Part shown: positions 9,450-17,910 of the stretch, in pieces
Layout of the letters: each line of letters starts with the position of its first letter
Numbering within the stretch: position 1 is the first letter of the stretch
Assembly: GCA_022766785.1 (NCBI GenBank)
Contig: JALEOL010000063.1
Span: 1 to 50,976 of the forward strand
Direction of reading: 5' to 3'
DNA: 50,976 nucleotides
Source of the DNA: Oscillospiraceae bacterium
Lineage (GTDB): Bacteria; Bacillota; Clostridia; Oscillospirales; Ruminococcaceae
Notes under the pieces: model-generated
Database searches by the model: none
What the model was told of the DNA's origin: nothing
What the model saw: only the letters and a program-made list of their open reading frames with translations
Position numbers and translations under genes: made by a program

Positions 9450-9495
9450 TTAAAACGATTACATACATTTTATCACGTTCATAATAAAAAATCAA
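9450..9495 (-). promoter_or_regulatory. GH5 promoter with cre/LacI-type operator at the start site
   Basis: Minus strand: -35 TTGATT (9490-9495), 17 bases, -10 TAAAAT (9467-9472). At the predicted start of transcription lies TGTAATCGTTTTAA (9450-9463, minus reading). It matches the catabolite-response consensus TGWAANCGNTNNCA except for one base of the last dinucleotide. A repressor bound there would block initiation. Whether it is CcpA or a dedicated LacI-type regulator is open. Confidence 0.5.
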
Positions 9496-9598
9496 GCGGT
9501 CTTGTGGATTTTTTTTATAGGAAATGACTAAAAAGAAAAAATAATCATATCATTCGGGAAAAAAGTTCTTAATTCTTTGTTAAAAATAACACTTACAC

Positions 9599-9627
9599 TT
9601 GATTTTTCGGGAAAACTGCATTATAAT
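9599..9627 (+). promoter_or_regulatory. Promoter of the hybrid histidine kinase
   Basis: TTGATT (9599-9604) and TATAAT (9622-9627) are spaced by 17 bases. Transcription should begin near 9634, leaving a leader of about 28 bases. Confidence 0.65.
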
Positions 9628-9661
9628 GTAAGTAAATGAATAAAAAGCCGGGTGAACTGAT

Positions 9662-11905
9662 ATGAAAAAAACATTAAAGATAGGACAGGATCTGTCGGTG
9701 AATATTTCTGAGAAGGAACTGGCGGAGATCAGACCTGATTACTCCAAGTGGCGGAGAAGGCTGCTGTATGTGAACCTGTTCATGGCAGTGGCAGTTGTGA
9801 TACTGGAGATAATTGTCAATATTATCCTGATAGCAGACAACAAGATCGAATGCGGACTGATGAGACAAGCAGTGTTGTACCTGATATTACCATCGGGACT
9901 GAACCTTTCGGCGGTGCTTATAGACTTTATTCTGCTCAAATCATTCCCGGATAAGACATGGATGCTGAATTACGTTCTGGTGCTCACCGTCGCATTTATG
10001 TGTACGGTGGTCGCAGTGACGCATTATGTCTTTTCGATCACCCTGACCGTATTCATGATGCCGGTGCTTATCTCTATCATTTTCGTGAACCGTCGTCTTG
10101 CGGATACGACTGCCCTGTGCTGCTGCGGCGGACTGCTGCTGGCAGTATTGTGGCGGAATATCGACGGCAGTGAAACGGTACGTTATTTTGTTATACCGGA
10201 AATGGTCATCGCACTGGGTCTTATCCTGCTGTCGCTTATCGTGGCGAAAGTGCTGATCTCCATGATGGAGCAGCAGAATATGAAGCTGATGTACGCTGTC
10301 GTAAAGGAAAAGCGCTCCCAGGAGGAGGCTCTGTCTGCAAACAAGGCAAAAAGCACGTTCCTTGCCAACATGTCCCATGAGATACGCACCCCGATAAATG
10401 CAGTGCTTGGCATGAACGAGATGATACTCCGTGAGGAAAAGGATCCCGCTATCCGCACATATTCTGAAAATATCCGCACTGCCGGAAATTCACTGCTTGC
10501 GATAATCAACGATGTGCTGGATATCTCAAAGATCGAGTCCGGCAGAATGGAGATACTTAAAAGCGAGTACGAGCTTAGCTCCCTCGTGAGCGACTGCTGC
10601 AGCATGATCGCAATTCGCGCCCAGGATAAGGGACTTCAGCTGAATGTCGGCTGTAAAGGCAAAGTGCCGCTGAAGCTTGTGGGCGACGAGCCGCATATCC
10701 GACAGGTAGTCATGAACCTGCTGACGAACGCTGTAAAATACACCGATAAGGGCAGCGTTACCCTGACGGTGAGCAGTGAATGTTCGGGGAACAGCTGCCG
10801 GCTCAGATTTTCGGTGCGCGATACCGGTATAGGTATTTCGGAGGAGGACAGGAAGAAGCTGTTCGACCAGTTCCAGCGGCTAGACATTAAACGCAACCGG
10901 AATGTCGAGGGCACCGGTCTTGGTCTTGCGATCGTCAGGAAACTGTGCGAACTCATGGACGGTTTGATCGAGGTGAACAGCGAGCCCGGAAAGGGCAGCG
11001 AGTTCATCTTTGAGCTTCCGCAGGATATCGCCGTGAATTCGGCGTTCGGGGAGATCAACGTGAACTATTCTGCGGTGGACGCGCGGGGATATTCGCATTC
11101 CTTTGAAGCGCCGGACGCTCATATCCTTATCGTGGACGACCTGCCGGTGAACCAGATGGTTATAGTGAACCTGCTCAAGGACACACGGATAAAGACGGCA
11201 ACCGCAGGCAGCGGAAGGGAGTGCCTGGAACTTGCAGCAAAGCAGCATTTCGACCTCATTCTAATGGATCACATGATGCCGGAGATGGACGGCGTTGAGA
11301 CCTATCGCAGACTGCGCGCCGACAAGGATTCTCCCAACTGCGGCACGCCAGTGATCATGCTCACCGCGAACGCACTTTCAGGAATGCGCGAGGAGTACAT
11401 AGGCGAAGGCTTTGCCGACTACATCTCAAAGCCGGTGCGCGGACCGAAGCTGGAGGAGGTAATAAGCCGCAATCTTCCGCAGGAACTGGTGCTTCCGCCT
11501 ACCGATAAGGAGGAGCAGTCGGCGCCTGACTCCGGGGAATTCGCGGCGCTGGTGGAGGCGCTTCCGCAGCTCAATCTCGTTATGGCGATGCAGTACTGCT
11601 GCGGCAGCCCGGAACTGTACCGCGATGTGCTTTCAGATTATTGCGAGAGCGGACGGTACGACGAGATGAATGCCGCTTTCGCCGGGAAGCGCTGGGAGGA
11701 TTACCGCAGATGTGCGCATTCGCTGAAGAGCACCTCAAAGACTATCGGTCTGGACGGGCTTTCCGAGCGTGCCAGGGCTTCCGAGCTTGCGCTGAAAAAC
11801 GGAATGACGGATTTCGCCGTGCTTGACCACCGGGAGCTTATGGGCGAGTACGCCGAGGCTCTGTCTGCGATAAGGGGATTTCTAAAAAACGATAAGAGAG
11901 ATTAA
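9662..11905 (+). CDS. Membrane hybrid sensor histidine kinase with REC and HPt domains
   Basis: A 747-residue kinase carrying a whole phosphorelay in one chain. The N-terminal region has about six membrane helices (about 40-205) and no large outside sensor domain. Then come HisKA with H239 in NMSHEIRTP, an HATPase domain with NLLTNAVKYT, DTGIG and GTGLGLAIV, a receiver with D536 in LILMDHMMPEMDG, and an HPt domain with H686 in AHSLKSTSKTIG. No response regulator lies next to it, so the final acceptor is unknown. This BarA-like layout is more typical of Gram-negatives. The divergent neighbour is the GH5 gene. The RNA methyltransferase gene follows after two bases. Confidence 0.92.
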   Translation: MKKTLKIGQDLSVNISEKELAEIRPDYSKWRRRLLYVNLFMAVAVVILEIIVNIILIADNKIECGLMRQAVLYLILPSGLNLSAVLIDFILLKSFPDKTWMLNYVLVLTVAFMCTVVAVTHYVFSITLTVFMMPVLISIIFVNRRLADTTALCCCGGLLLAVLWRNIDGSETVRYFVIPEMVIALGLILLSLIVAKVLISMMEQQNMKLMYAVVKEKRSQEEALSANKAKSTFLANMSHEIRTPINAVLGMNEMILREEKDPAIRTYSENIRTAGNSLLAIINDVLDISKIESGRMEILKSEYELSSLVSDCCSMIAIRAQDKGLQLNVGCKGKVPLKLVGDEPHIRQVVMNLLTNAVKYTDKGSVTLTVSSECSGNSCRLRFSVRDTGIGISEEDRKKLFDQFQRLDIKRNRNVEGTGLGLAIVRKLCELMDGLIEVNSEPGKGSEFIFELPQDIAVNSAFGEINVNYSAVDARGYSHSFEAPDAHILIVDDLPVNQMVIVNLLKDTRIKTATAGSGRECLELAAKQHFDLILMDHMMPEMDGVETYRRLRADKDSPNCGTPVIMLTANALSGMREEYIGEGFADYISKPVRGPKLEEVISRNLPQELVLPPTDKEEQSAPDSGEFAALVEALPQLNLVMAMQYCCGSPELYRDVLSDYCESGRYDEMNAAFAGKRWEDYRRCAHSLKSTSKTIGLDGLSERARASELALKNGMTDFAVLDHRELMGEYAEALSAIRGFLKNDKRD

Positions 11906-11907
11906 CT

Positions 11908-12744
11908 ATGCCTGAATTCATTGAAATAAGCGATCTCGGCACCCCAGGGTGCGAGGTCTATACAAAGCTGACCGAGGCGCAGCTGAGAAACCGCCTGGAG
12001 CCTGAAAAGGGTATTTTCATTGCAGAAAGCCCCAAGGTGATCGACCTTGCGATAAACGCCGGCTGTGAGCTGGTGTCGATGCTGACCGAGAAGCGCTGCC
12101 TGGACGGCTGTGCAAGTGAGATAATACAGCGCTGCGGCGATATTCCTGTGTACCTTGCGCCGCCGGAGGTGCTTTCCCAGATGACCGGGTACAAGCTGAA
12201 CAGGGGAGTGCTCTGCGCTGTACGCCGCCCGAAGCCCCGATCCGCCGGGGAAATATGCAGAAACGCCCACCGGGTGGCGGTTCTCGAGAATATCGTGGAC
12301 AGCACCAATATCGGGGCGGTATTCCGCTCTGCGGCGGCTTTGGGGATCGACGCGGTGCTGCTCACTCCCTCCTGCTGCGATCCGCTGCTGCGGCGTTCTG
12401 TAAGGGTCAGCATGGGGACTGTGCTGCTGGTTCCCTGGGCGGTGATCGGCGAGGAGGCTGACGACTGGCCCGAAAAGGGGCTTGCGCTGCTGAATTCCTG
12501 GGGTTTCAGGACTGCCGCAATGGCGCTCAGCGACAATTCCCTCAGCATAGACGACCCTGCGCTTGCCGCTGAGGAAAAGCTCGCGATCGTGCTGGGCACC
12601 GAGGGCGACGGACTGTCGGAGAACACGATAGCGCGGTGCGACTATACCGTGAAGATACCCATGTCGCTGGGGGTGGATTCGCTGAATGTTGCCGCCGCCG
12701 GAGCTGTCGCGTTCTGGCAGCTCAGGTGGCAGGGAAATCCTTGA
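11908..12744 (+). CDS. SpoU-family tRNA/rRNA 2'-O-methyltransferase
   Basis: A 278-residue SPOUT-fold enzyme that transfers methyl from S-adenosylmethionine to a ribose 2'-OH of structured RNA. The N-terminal half (to about 115) is the substrate-binding domain. The catalytic half shows motif 1 DSTNIGAVFRSAAALG, motif 2 VLGTEGDGL and motif 3 IPMSLGVDSLNVAAAGA, which together form the trefoil knot. It starts two bases after the histidine kinase stop and precedes an AraC regulator by 14 bases. The exact RNA target cannot be inferred. Confidence 0.9.
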   Translation: MPEFIEISDLGTPGCEVYTKLTEAQLRNRLEPEKGIFIAESPKVIDLAINAGCELVSMLTEKRCLDGCASEIIQRCGDIPVYLAPPEVLSQMTGYKLNRGVLCAVRRPKPRSAGEICRNAHRVAVLENIVDSTNIGAVFRSAAALGIDAVLLTPSCCDPLLRRSVRVSMGTVLLVPWAVIGEEADDWPEKGLALLNSWGFRTAAMALSDNSLSIDDPALAAEEKLAIVLGTEGDGLSENTIARCDYTVKIPMSLGVDSLNVAAAGAVAFWQLRWQGNP

Positions 12745-12758
12745 TTTCGGGGTGAGAT

Positions 12759-13631
12759 ATGTATTTCCTGTTTGAAGAAGGCGATGTGCTCAATCGTCCG
12801 GTGGAGTGCTTTTATTTTGACACCTTATCTAAGTATTTCCCGGTTCGCGCACACTGGCATTTCTATATGGAACTTGTGCTGATGCTGAGCGGCAGCGTTG
12901 TGATATCCAACGGTTCGGAAAAATACACGCCGCACCAGGGTGAAATGGTGCTTTTCCACCCAAAGGCTGTGCATTCAATGAGCGCTGCCGGGCAAGACGC
13001 TGCAAGGTATGCGGTCATAAAGCTTGACATCAACCGCATGAACCTTACCCCTAGCTATGCCCCGAAGCTGCGCAGCATATTCCGCAGCGCCGAGAGGAAG
13101 GGAATGAACACCCTGTTCAGCAGCGCGCAGACCTCTGCGGCAGGAGCGCAGGAGGTATTCTCGCGCTGTATTGACGAAATGACCCGGCAGGAATACGGCT
13201 TTGACCTGGTGATACGCACGGAGCTTTACCGACTGCTCATCAATATTCTGCGCTGCTGGCAGGAACAGGGATTTTCGGTGGACAGCGAGACCTATTCAGA
13301 GGACTCCAGATATGACATCTACAATATAACGGAGTATATCGACCAGCGGCTGGCGCAGGGCGTTCAGGTGTCAGAGATCGCGGAACAGTGCGGCATGAGC
13401 TATTCCTATTTCGCGAAGAATTTCCTTTCGGTATACGGCAAGACCTGCAAGGAATACATTGAGGAAATGCGCATAATCAAGGCTGAGGAGTACCTGATAT
13501 TCACCGACCTTGACCTTGACCGGATCAGCCGGGAGACCGGGTTCGCCGACTCTCCGCACCTGATAAAGAGCTTCAGAAAACTGCGCGGAATTACCCCGAA
13601 GCAGTTCAGAATGAAAAATCTGTTCAAATAG
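12759..13631 (+). CDS. AraC-family regulator with cupin sensor domain
   Basis: A 290-residue regulator. The N-terminal cupin (about 15-90) contains RAHWHFYMELVLMLSG and FHPKAVHSM, typical of sugar-sensing AraC proteins. The C-terminal double helix-turn-helix (about 185-290) contains VSEIAEQCGMSYSYFAKNF and ends RKLRGITPKQFR. It follows the methyltransferase gene closely and may be cotranscribed. No adjacent sugar operon points to a target. GGGGTGAG precedes the ATG. Confidence 0.88.
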   Translation: MYFLFEEGDVLNRPVECFYFDTLSKYFPVRAHWHFYMELVLMLSGSVVISNGSEKYTPHQGEMVLFHPKAVHSMSAAGQDAARYAVIKLDINRMNLTPSYAPKLRSIFRSAERKGMNTLFSSAQTSAAGAQEVFSRCIDEMTRQEYGFDLVIRTELYRLLINILRCWQEQGFSVDSETYSEDSRYDIYNITEYIDQRLAQGVQVSEIAEQCGMSYSYFAKNFLSVYGKTCKEYIEEMRIIKAEEYLIFTDLDLDRISRETGFADSPHLIKSFRKLRGITPKQFRMKNLFK

Positions 13632-13637
13632 CGAATT

Positions 13638-13667
13638 CCCCCACCGATCAATACTGTGGGGGATTTC
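13638..13667 (+). terminator. Terminator after the AraC gene
   Basis: CCCCCAC (13638-13644) pairs with GTGGGGG (13656-13662), followed by ATTTCT. It lies between convergent genes and may serve both. Confidence 0.65.
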
Positions 13668-13698
13668 TGCTGATGCGGCGTGACAGTGATCGGAACAG

Positions 13699-14466
13699 TC
13701 ATTTCATGCCCCGTATTCCGGTGATGTCCTTTATCACCTCGCCGGCGATGATAAGTCCGACAACGGACGGAACAAAGGCGGTGCTGCCCGGTATCTGGTT
13801 GCGCTGGGTGCATTTGCGTGCAGTCCCGGGAGGGCAGATGCAGTGCTGCTTGCAGCTTATTGCCATATCCTCGGAAGGGGTAATGGGCTTTTCGGTGGAA
13901 TAGACCACCTTCAGCTTACGGATACCGCGTTTTTTCAGCTCGTAGCGCATTACCCGGGCAAGAGGGCACACCGAAGTGCTGTAGATGTCCGCGACCTGGA
14001 ATTTGGTGGGGTCAAGCTTGTTTCCTGCGCCCATGGAGGAGATTATCGGAGTTTTGCACTTGTCGGCGTTCATCACAAGCTCTATTTTTCCGGTCACTGT
14101 GTCGATGGCGTCCACAACGTAGTCGTACTGCGTGAAATCAAACTGGTCTGCCGTTTCGGGCATATAAAAGGTTTTGTAGGTGTTGACGGTCATATCCGGG
14201 TTAATGTCAAGAAGCCGTTCCTTTGCGACATCTATTTTGAGCTTACCCACGGTTTTTCGTGTTGCGAAGATCTGCCGGTTGATGTTGGTGAGACATACTC
14301 TGTCGTCGTCGATGAGGTCGAGAGTCCCAACTCCGCTTCTTGCCAGCGCTTCTGCCGTAAATCCCCCCACGCCGCCGATACCGAATATCGCAACACGCGA
14401 TGCGGCGAGCTTTTGCATGGCTTCCTTTCCGAAAATGAGTTCTGTTCGTGAAAACTGGTCAGGCAT
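13699..14466 (-). CDS. tcdA: tRNA threonylcarbamoyladenosine dehydratase-like (ThiF/E1 fold)
   Basis: A 255-residue E1-like ATP-dependent adenylating enzyme. It probably cyclises t6A37 in tRNA to the oxazolone form, as E. coli TcdA does. It has the Rossmann nucleotide loop IFGIGGVGGF (about 28-37), then DLIDDDRVCLTNINRQ with the Asp and Arg that bind ATP, and DAIDTVTGK. Cys residues in ISCKQHCICPPG are in the usual late position. GGAG lies nine bases before the ATG. It is a single-gene unit with its own promoter. Confidence 0.85.
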   Translation of the reverse strand: MPDQFSRTELIFGKEAMQKLAASRVAIFGIGGVGGFTAEALARSGVGTLDLIDDDRVCLTNINRQIFATRKTVGKLKIDVAKERLLDINPDMTVNTYKTFYMPETADQFDFTQYDYVVDAIDTVTGKIELVMNADKCKTPIISSMGAGNKLDPTKFQVADIYSTSVCPLARVMRYELKKRGIRKLKVVYSTEKPITPSEDMAISCKQHCICPPGTARKCTQRNQIPGSTAFVPSVVGLIIAGEVIKDITGIRGMK

Positions 14467-14508
14467 TGTGTTGTGCTCCTTTGCTTATAAAACATATCGT
14501 TATGATAA

Positions 14509-14537
14509 ATTATAGCTTATCCAGATGATTTTGTCAA
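14509..14537 (-). promoter_or_regulatory. Promoter of tcdA
   Basis: Minus strand: perfect -35 TTGACA (14532-14537), 17 bases, perfect -10 TATAAT (14509-14514). Confidence 0.8.
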
Positions 14538-14837
14538 TACAACGTTAAGAGATTTTAAGTTCGGGGATCTTACCAATTGATAATATGCATAAATATTCTA
14601 TCGCTGCTTTGTTGCTTTCGACGGTAAAATTTTCAGCTAAATAATACAGCCGTTGTACAACAAAAGATTTATGTAATTTTAACAGAATTATATGCGGAAA
14701 TTTTAAAAAAACTATTGCTTTATTTCAATATATGTGATAGAATAGTGATAATAGGTATTTTGTGTAACTTAATTTTACATGAATATCTTGCATGGCGATT
14801 TAGCTAAATTACCTAATAACCGTTAAGGAGGACCTTC
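14538..14837 (+). promoter_or_regulatory. AT-rich intergenic region with promoter of the DHH gene
   Basis: No gene is seen here. TTGCTT (14715-14720) and TAGAAT (14738-14743) are spaced by 17 bases, so transcription should begin near 14750 with a leader of almost 90 bases. The leader includes CTAATAACCGTT, a string shared with the terminal repeat of the element at 15928-16333. GGAGG precedes the DHH start codon. The rest (14538-14700) is AT-rich without recognisable structure. Confidence 0.6.
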
Positions 14838-15875
14838 ATGTCCCCGAAGCTCAGTGAACTCATCACAGTACTAAAAGGTCACAGGGTATTTATCCAGACG
14901 CATAATTTCCCGGATCCGGACGCTATCGCAAGTGCGTTCGGGCTGCAGGTGCTTCTGGAGCGTTTCAAAATACCCACGACTATCTGCCACCACGGAAATA
15001 TCGAGCGCACCGCTACAGCAAACATGGTCGCCGAATTCGGTATCCAGATGACAGTTGCTGCGGATCTAAAGGATATGACCAGCGAGGATTACATCATAAC
15101 CGTGGATTCCCAGAAAGGAAATGCCAATATCCTTGACCTTGTCGGAGATGAGGTAGCCTGTATAGACCACCACCCGACTTTCTGCCCGGCTGACTATAAG
15201 TATAAGGATATTCGTATTGTCGGCAGCTGCTCGACGCTCATTGCGGATTACTACATGTCCTACAAAATGGACATGCCGAAGGACGTCGCAACGGCGCTGC
15301 TGTACGGGCTTAAAATGGATACCGCGGACTTCACCCGTGGCGTGACCGAGCTTGATATCGACGTTTACCGCTATCTGTTCCCCAGGGCTGACAATCAGCT
15401 TATCCGCAGGTTCCAGAGCGGTGTTATCCAGTATGACGAGCTGGAAGCGTTCGTTGACTCGATGAAGAATATCGATATCTATAACGGCGTGGCGTTCGCG
15501 TTCCTGAATTTTCCCTGTGCGGACGCTTTTGTGGCTACCGTTTCGGATTTTATCCTTAACCTTGATGTCGTCACCTTTGCGGTGGTTTATTCGCGCAAGG
15601 AAAAGGGGTTCAAGTTCTCCGTGCGCTCCGAGCTTGACGAGCTGAACGCCGGCACTATTTCCGAGGAGGCTCTGAAGTCTGTGGGCAGCGGCGGCGGACA
15701 CCGTTCCATGGCGGGCGGCTTTGCTGAGGAGAGCAGGGTGCTGGATATCAGCATTGATTTCAACAGGGTGATACAGAACTTGTTCCTTGACGTCATCGAC
15801 AAGCTTCGCCCCAAGGCGGAGGAGCCTAAGGAGATCCCGGTCGAGGAAAGCAAAGACACCATGAGCCTAGAATGA
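14838..15875 (+). CDS. DHH/DHHA1 phosphoesterase (NrnA-like)
   Basis: A 345-residue bimetal phosphoesterase of the DHH family. Relatives degrade nano-RNA, pAp or cyclic dinucleotide products. Metal-binding motifs are visible: NFPDPDA near residue 25, TVDSQKGN near 92 and DHHP near 111. The C-terminal DHHA1 domain has the glycine-rich GSGGGHRSMAGGF near residue 282. A charged tail follows. The gene is alone between its promoter and a strong terminator. Exact substrate preference cannot be told. Confidence 0.85.
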   Translation: MSPKLSELITVLKGHRVFIQTHNFPDPDAIASAFGLQVLLERFKIPTTICHHGNIERTATANMVAEFGIQMTVAADLKDMTSEDYIITVDSQKGNANILDLVGDEVACIDHHPTFCPADYKYKDIRIVGSCSTLIADYYMSYKMDMPKDVATALLYGLKMDTADFTRGVTELDIDVYRYLFPRADNQLIRRFQSGVIQYDELEAFVDSMKNIDIYNGVAFAFLNFPCADAFVATVSDFILNLDVVTFAVVYSRKEKGFKFSVRSELDELNAGTISEEALKSVGSGGGHRSMAGGFAEESRVLDISIDFNRVIQNLFLDVIDKLRPKAEEPKEIPVEESKDTMSLE

Positions 15876-15895
15876 CCGCTTCAATATAAAAACTG

Positions 15896-15922
15896 ACCGG
15901 GAGTGAACGCTCCCGGTTTTTT
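15896..15922 (+). terminator. Terminator of the DHH gene
   Basis: ACCGGGAG (15896-15903) pairs perfectly with CTCCCGGT (15910-15917), followed by a run of T. Confidence 0.9.
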
Positions 15923-15927
15923 GTGTA

Positions 15928-16333
15928 ATACTAATAACCATTTAAACTCAGGAAATCTTTGCAGAAATCCAGCACCGCTATCTTAATTAATGTGGTTCGC
16001 GAATACTCGCTTACTGATGTCCAGCCTTTCCGGTCGGAGCGACCGGAATTTCGCCTGCGGCGAAACCGCATGGACTAACGAAAGAAACATGACGTACAGA
16101 AAGTACGCCTGCGTTTCTTTTCCAAGGGATACGCTGATTAAAGCGTAGCGTATCAAAATCAGCCCCGTGAGTTAGCCCGTTCAGTTTCGCGTAATATGAT
16201 AGTTAGTTGTTATGGAATATGTGATATTTTACGCGAAACTAGGCGGGGCGATTTTGATTTAATCAGCGCATCTCTAGGTATCGGCACTGTCTTTCTGCAA
16301 ATCTTTTCCTTCGTTCAAACGGTTATTAGTATA
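15928..16333. repeat. Hairpin-rich element with about 50-bp terminal inverted repeats
   Basis: This 406-base element fills most of the gap between two genes. Its left end (15928-15981) and the reverse complement of its right end (16280-16333) share ATACTAATAACC, then matching blocks including AGGAAA and TTTGCAGAAA. The inside is a series of hairpins: TTCCGGTCG/CGACCGGAA (16027-16047), AAAGAAAC/GTTTCTTT around an inner GTAC pair (16080-16119), ATACGCT/AGCGTAT, and a large nested one with GTTTCGCGTAA/TTTACGCGAAAC and outer GCCCCG/CGGGGC (about 16154-16256). No transposase is present. It looks like a MITE or similar non-autonomous repeat. Confidence 0.65.
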
Positions 16334-16349
16334 AAAATCCTGAAAGTGG

Positions 16350-16378
16350 TTGAAATTTTTAAGGATTTGTGGTAAAAT
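16350..16378 (+). promoter_or_regulatory. Promoter of tyrA
   Basis: TTGAAA (16350-16355), 17 bases, TAAAAT (16373-16378). It lies 17 bases outside the right end of the hairpin element. Confidence 0.65.
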
Positions 16379-16427
16379 ATAGAGTGAAAATTTATGCAGG
16401 AGCAGTTCTGCGAAAGGAAAGTAAAGA

Positions 16428-17291
16428 ATGAATATTGCAGTAGTTGGACTGGGACTTATCGGCGGCTCGTTCTGCAAGGCGCTGAAAGCCAATACGTTCC
16501 ACCATATAATGGGTATCGACGCCGACCCCGAGACCGAGAAAAAGGCGCTGGAGCAGGGGGCGATCGATGAAATAATAGACGAGTCGCGTCTGGGCGAAGC
16601 AAATCTCACTGTTGTGGCGCTCTATCCGGTGCCCACCGTGGAGTTTGTAAAGAACAACGCAGATCGCTTCAAGAAAGGCTCTATCGTAATTGATGTCGGC
16701 GGCGTAAAGGGCTACGTTGTAAGCCGGTGCACTCCGGTGCTTGAGGAAAAGGGCGTTTATTTCCTCGGCACTCACCCGATGGCAGGCACGGAGAATTCCG
16801 GGTTTGACTACTCAAAACCCGACATGTTCATGAAGGCAAGCTATATCCTTACCCCCACGGAGAACACCCCACAGATCGTAGTCGATCTTGTGTCAACGCT
16901 GGGAAGCTGCATGGGCTTCGGGCAGGTGGTGATCGCTACGGCGGAGCAGCATGATGTTAATATCGCGTACACCTCGCAGCTGGCGCATGTCGTTTCCAAT
17001 GCGTATGTGAAAAGCCCCTCGCTGCTTCGCGCGGACGGGTTTTCCGCAGGAAGCTTCCTGGATCTCACCCGTGTGGCAAAGCTGAACGAGGAGATGTGGA
17101 GCAGCCTTTTCCTCTGCAATAAAGAGGCGCTGCTGTTTGAGATAAACACCATAATCGAGAAGCTCACCGAATACCGCGACGCAATGGTGAACGACGATAA
17201 GGCGACTCTGAAAGATCTTCTCCGGGCAGGCAGGGAGCGCAAGGAGGAGAGCATGAAATACTACGGTCAGGAGAAAGCGCTGAATGGCTGA
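16428..17291 (+). CDS. tyrA: Prephenate dehydrogenase
   Basis: A 287-residue NAD(P)-dependent enzyme of tyrosine synthesis that oxidatively decarboxylates prephenate to 4-hydroxyphenylpyruvate. The Rossmann loop is GLGLIGGSF at residues 7-15. THPMAGTENSGF carries the catalytic His, and the helical dimerisation domain follows (TSQLAHVVSNAYV). No ACT or chorismate mutase domain is fused. The gene overlaps the next one by 8 bases. Other aromatic amino acid genes are absent nearby. AAAGGAAAG precedes the ATG. Confidence 0.92.
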   Translation: MNIAVVGLGLIGGSFCKALKANTFHHIMGIDADPETEKKALEQGAIDEIIDESRLGEANLTVVALYPVPTVEFVKNNADRFKKGSIVIDVGGVKGYVVSRCTPVLEEKGVYFLGTHPMAGTENSGFDYSKPDMFMKASYILTPTENTPQIVVDLVSTLGSCMGFGQVVIATAEQHDVNIAYTSQLAHVVSNAYVKSPSLLRADGFSAGSFLDLTRVAKLNEEMWSSLFLCNKEALLFEINTIIEKLTEYRDAMVNDDKATLKDLLRAGRERKEESMKYYGQEKALNG

Positions 17292-17841
17292 AAAACAGGG
17301 GCCTGGAATTGCCTACATCGTGTCGCTGTGCGGCATCATGAGCGGTCTTGCGGTGGCGCTGATGTTCTGCCTGGGTATGATCCCGGGGTTTGAGTACGTC
17401 AGTCCCATGGTCGCAGGCGTGCTGGTCTGGATCGTCAGGGAGCGCATCGGCGTGCGGTACGGCATGGTATGCTTCGTTGCTGTCGGACTGCTGACGCTTC
17501 TGTTCACCGCAAATTACGAGGCAAGCATGATGTTCGTTTTCCTGCTGGGGTACTATCCGATAGTCCGGCAGTATATTATGAAGCTGAAGGCCGCCGTACT
17601 GCGCTGGCTGGCAAAGCTCGCCCTGTACGCTGCGGCGGCTGTTTCCTGCTATCTGGTGCTGATAAATCTGTTCGGCATGAGCCAGCTTCTGGAGGATATG
17701 GGCGAATTCGGTCAGTATGGGCAGTGGGTGCTGCTGGGACTGGGCGCGGTGGCTTTCGTGGTCTATGACCTGTTCCTGGGGCTGTTTTTCCCGTTCTATG
17801 AAAAAATGCTCAAGCCTAAGATCTCAAAACGAATGAAGTAA
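17284..17841 (+). CDS. Small integral membrane protein of unknown function
   Basis: A 185-residue protein with about five hydrophobic helices. There is a short basic segment around KLKAAVLRWLAK and a basic C-terminus ending KPKISKRMK, which suggests an inside C-terminus. I do not recognise the family. The size and helix pattern resemble small multi-helix transport components, but no diagnostic motif is seen. It overlaps tyrA by 8 bases and so is translationally coupled to it. Confidence 0.75.
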   Translation: MAEKQGPGIAYIVSLCGIMSGLAVALMFCLGMIPGFEYVSPMVAGVLVWIVRERIGVRYGMVCFVAVGLLTLLFTANYEASMMFVFLLGYYPIVRQYIMKLKAAVLRWLAKLALYAAAAVSCYLVLINLFGMSQLLEDMGEFGQYGQWVLLGLGAVAFVVYDLFLGLFFPFYEKMLKPKISKRMK

Positions 17842-17910
17842 ACCGGCACGATAAAGCCGCATGTAAACACGATACTTTTGCATGATAATGTATGTTCAAG
17901 GAGATAAAAT

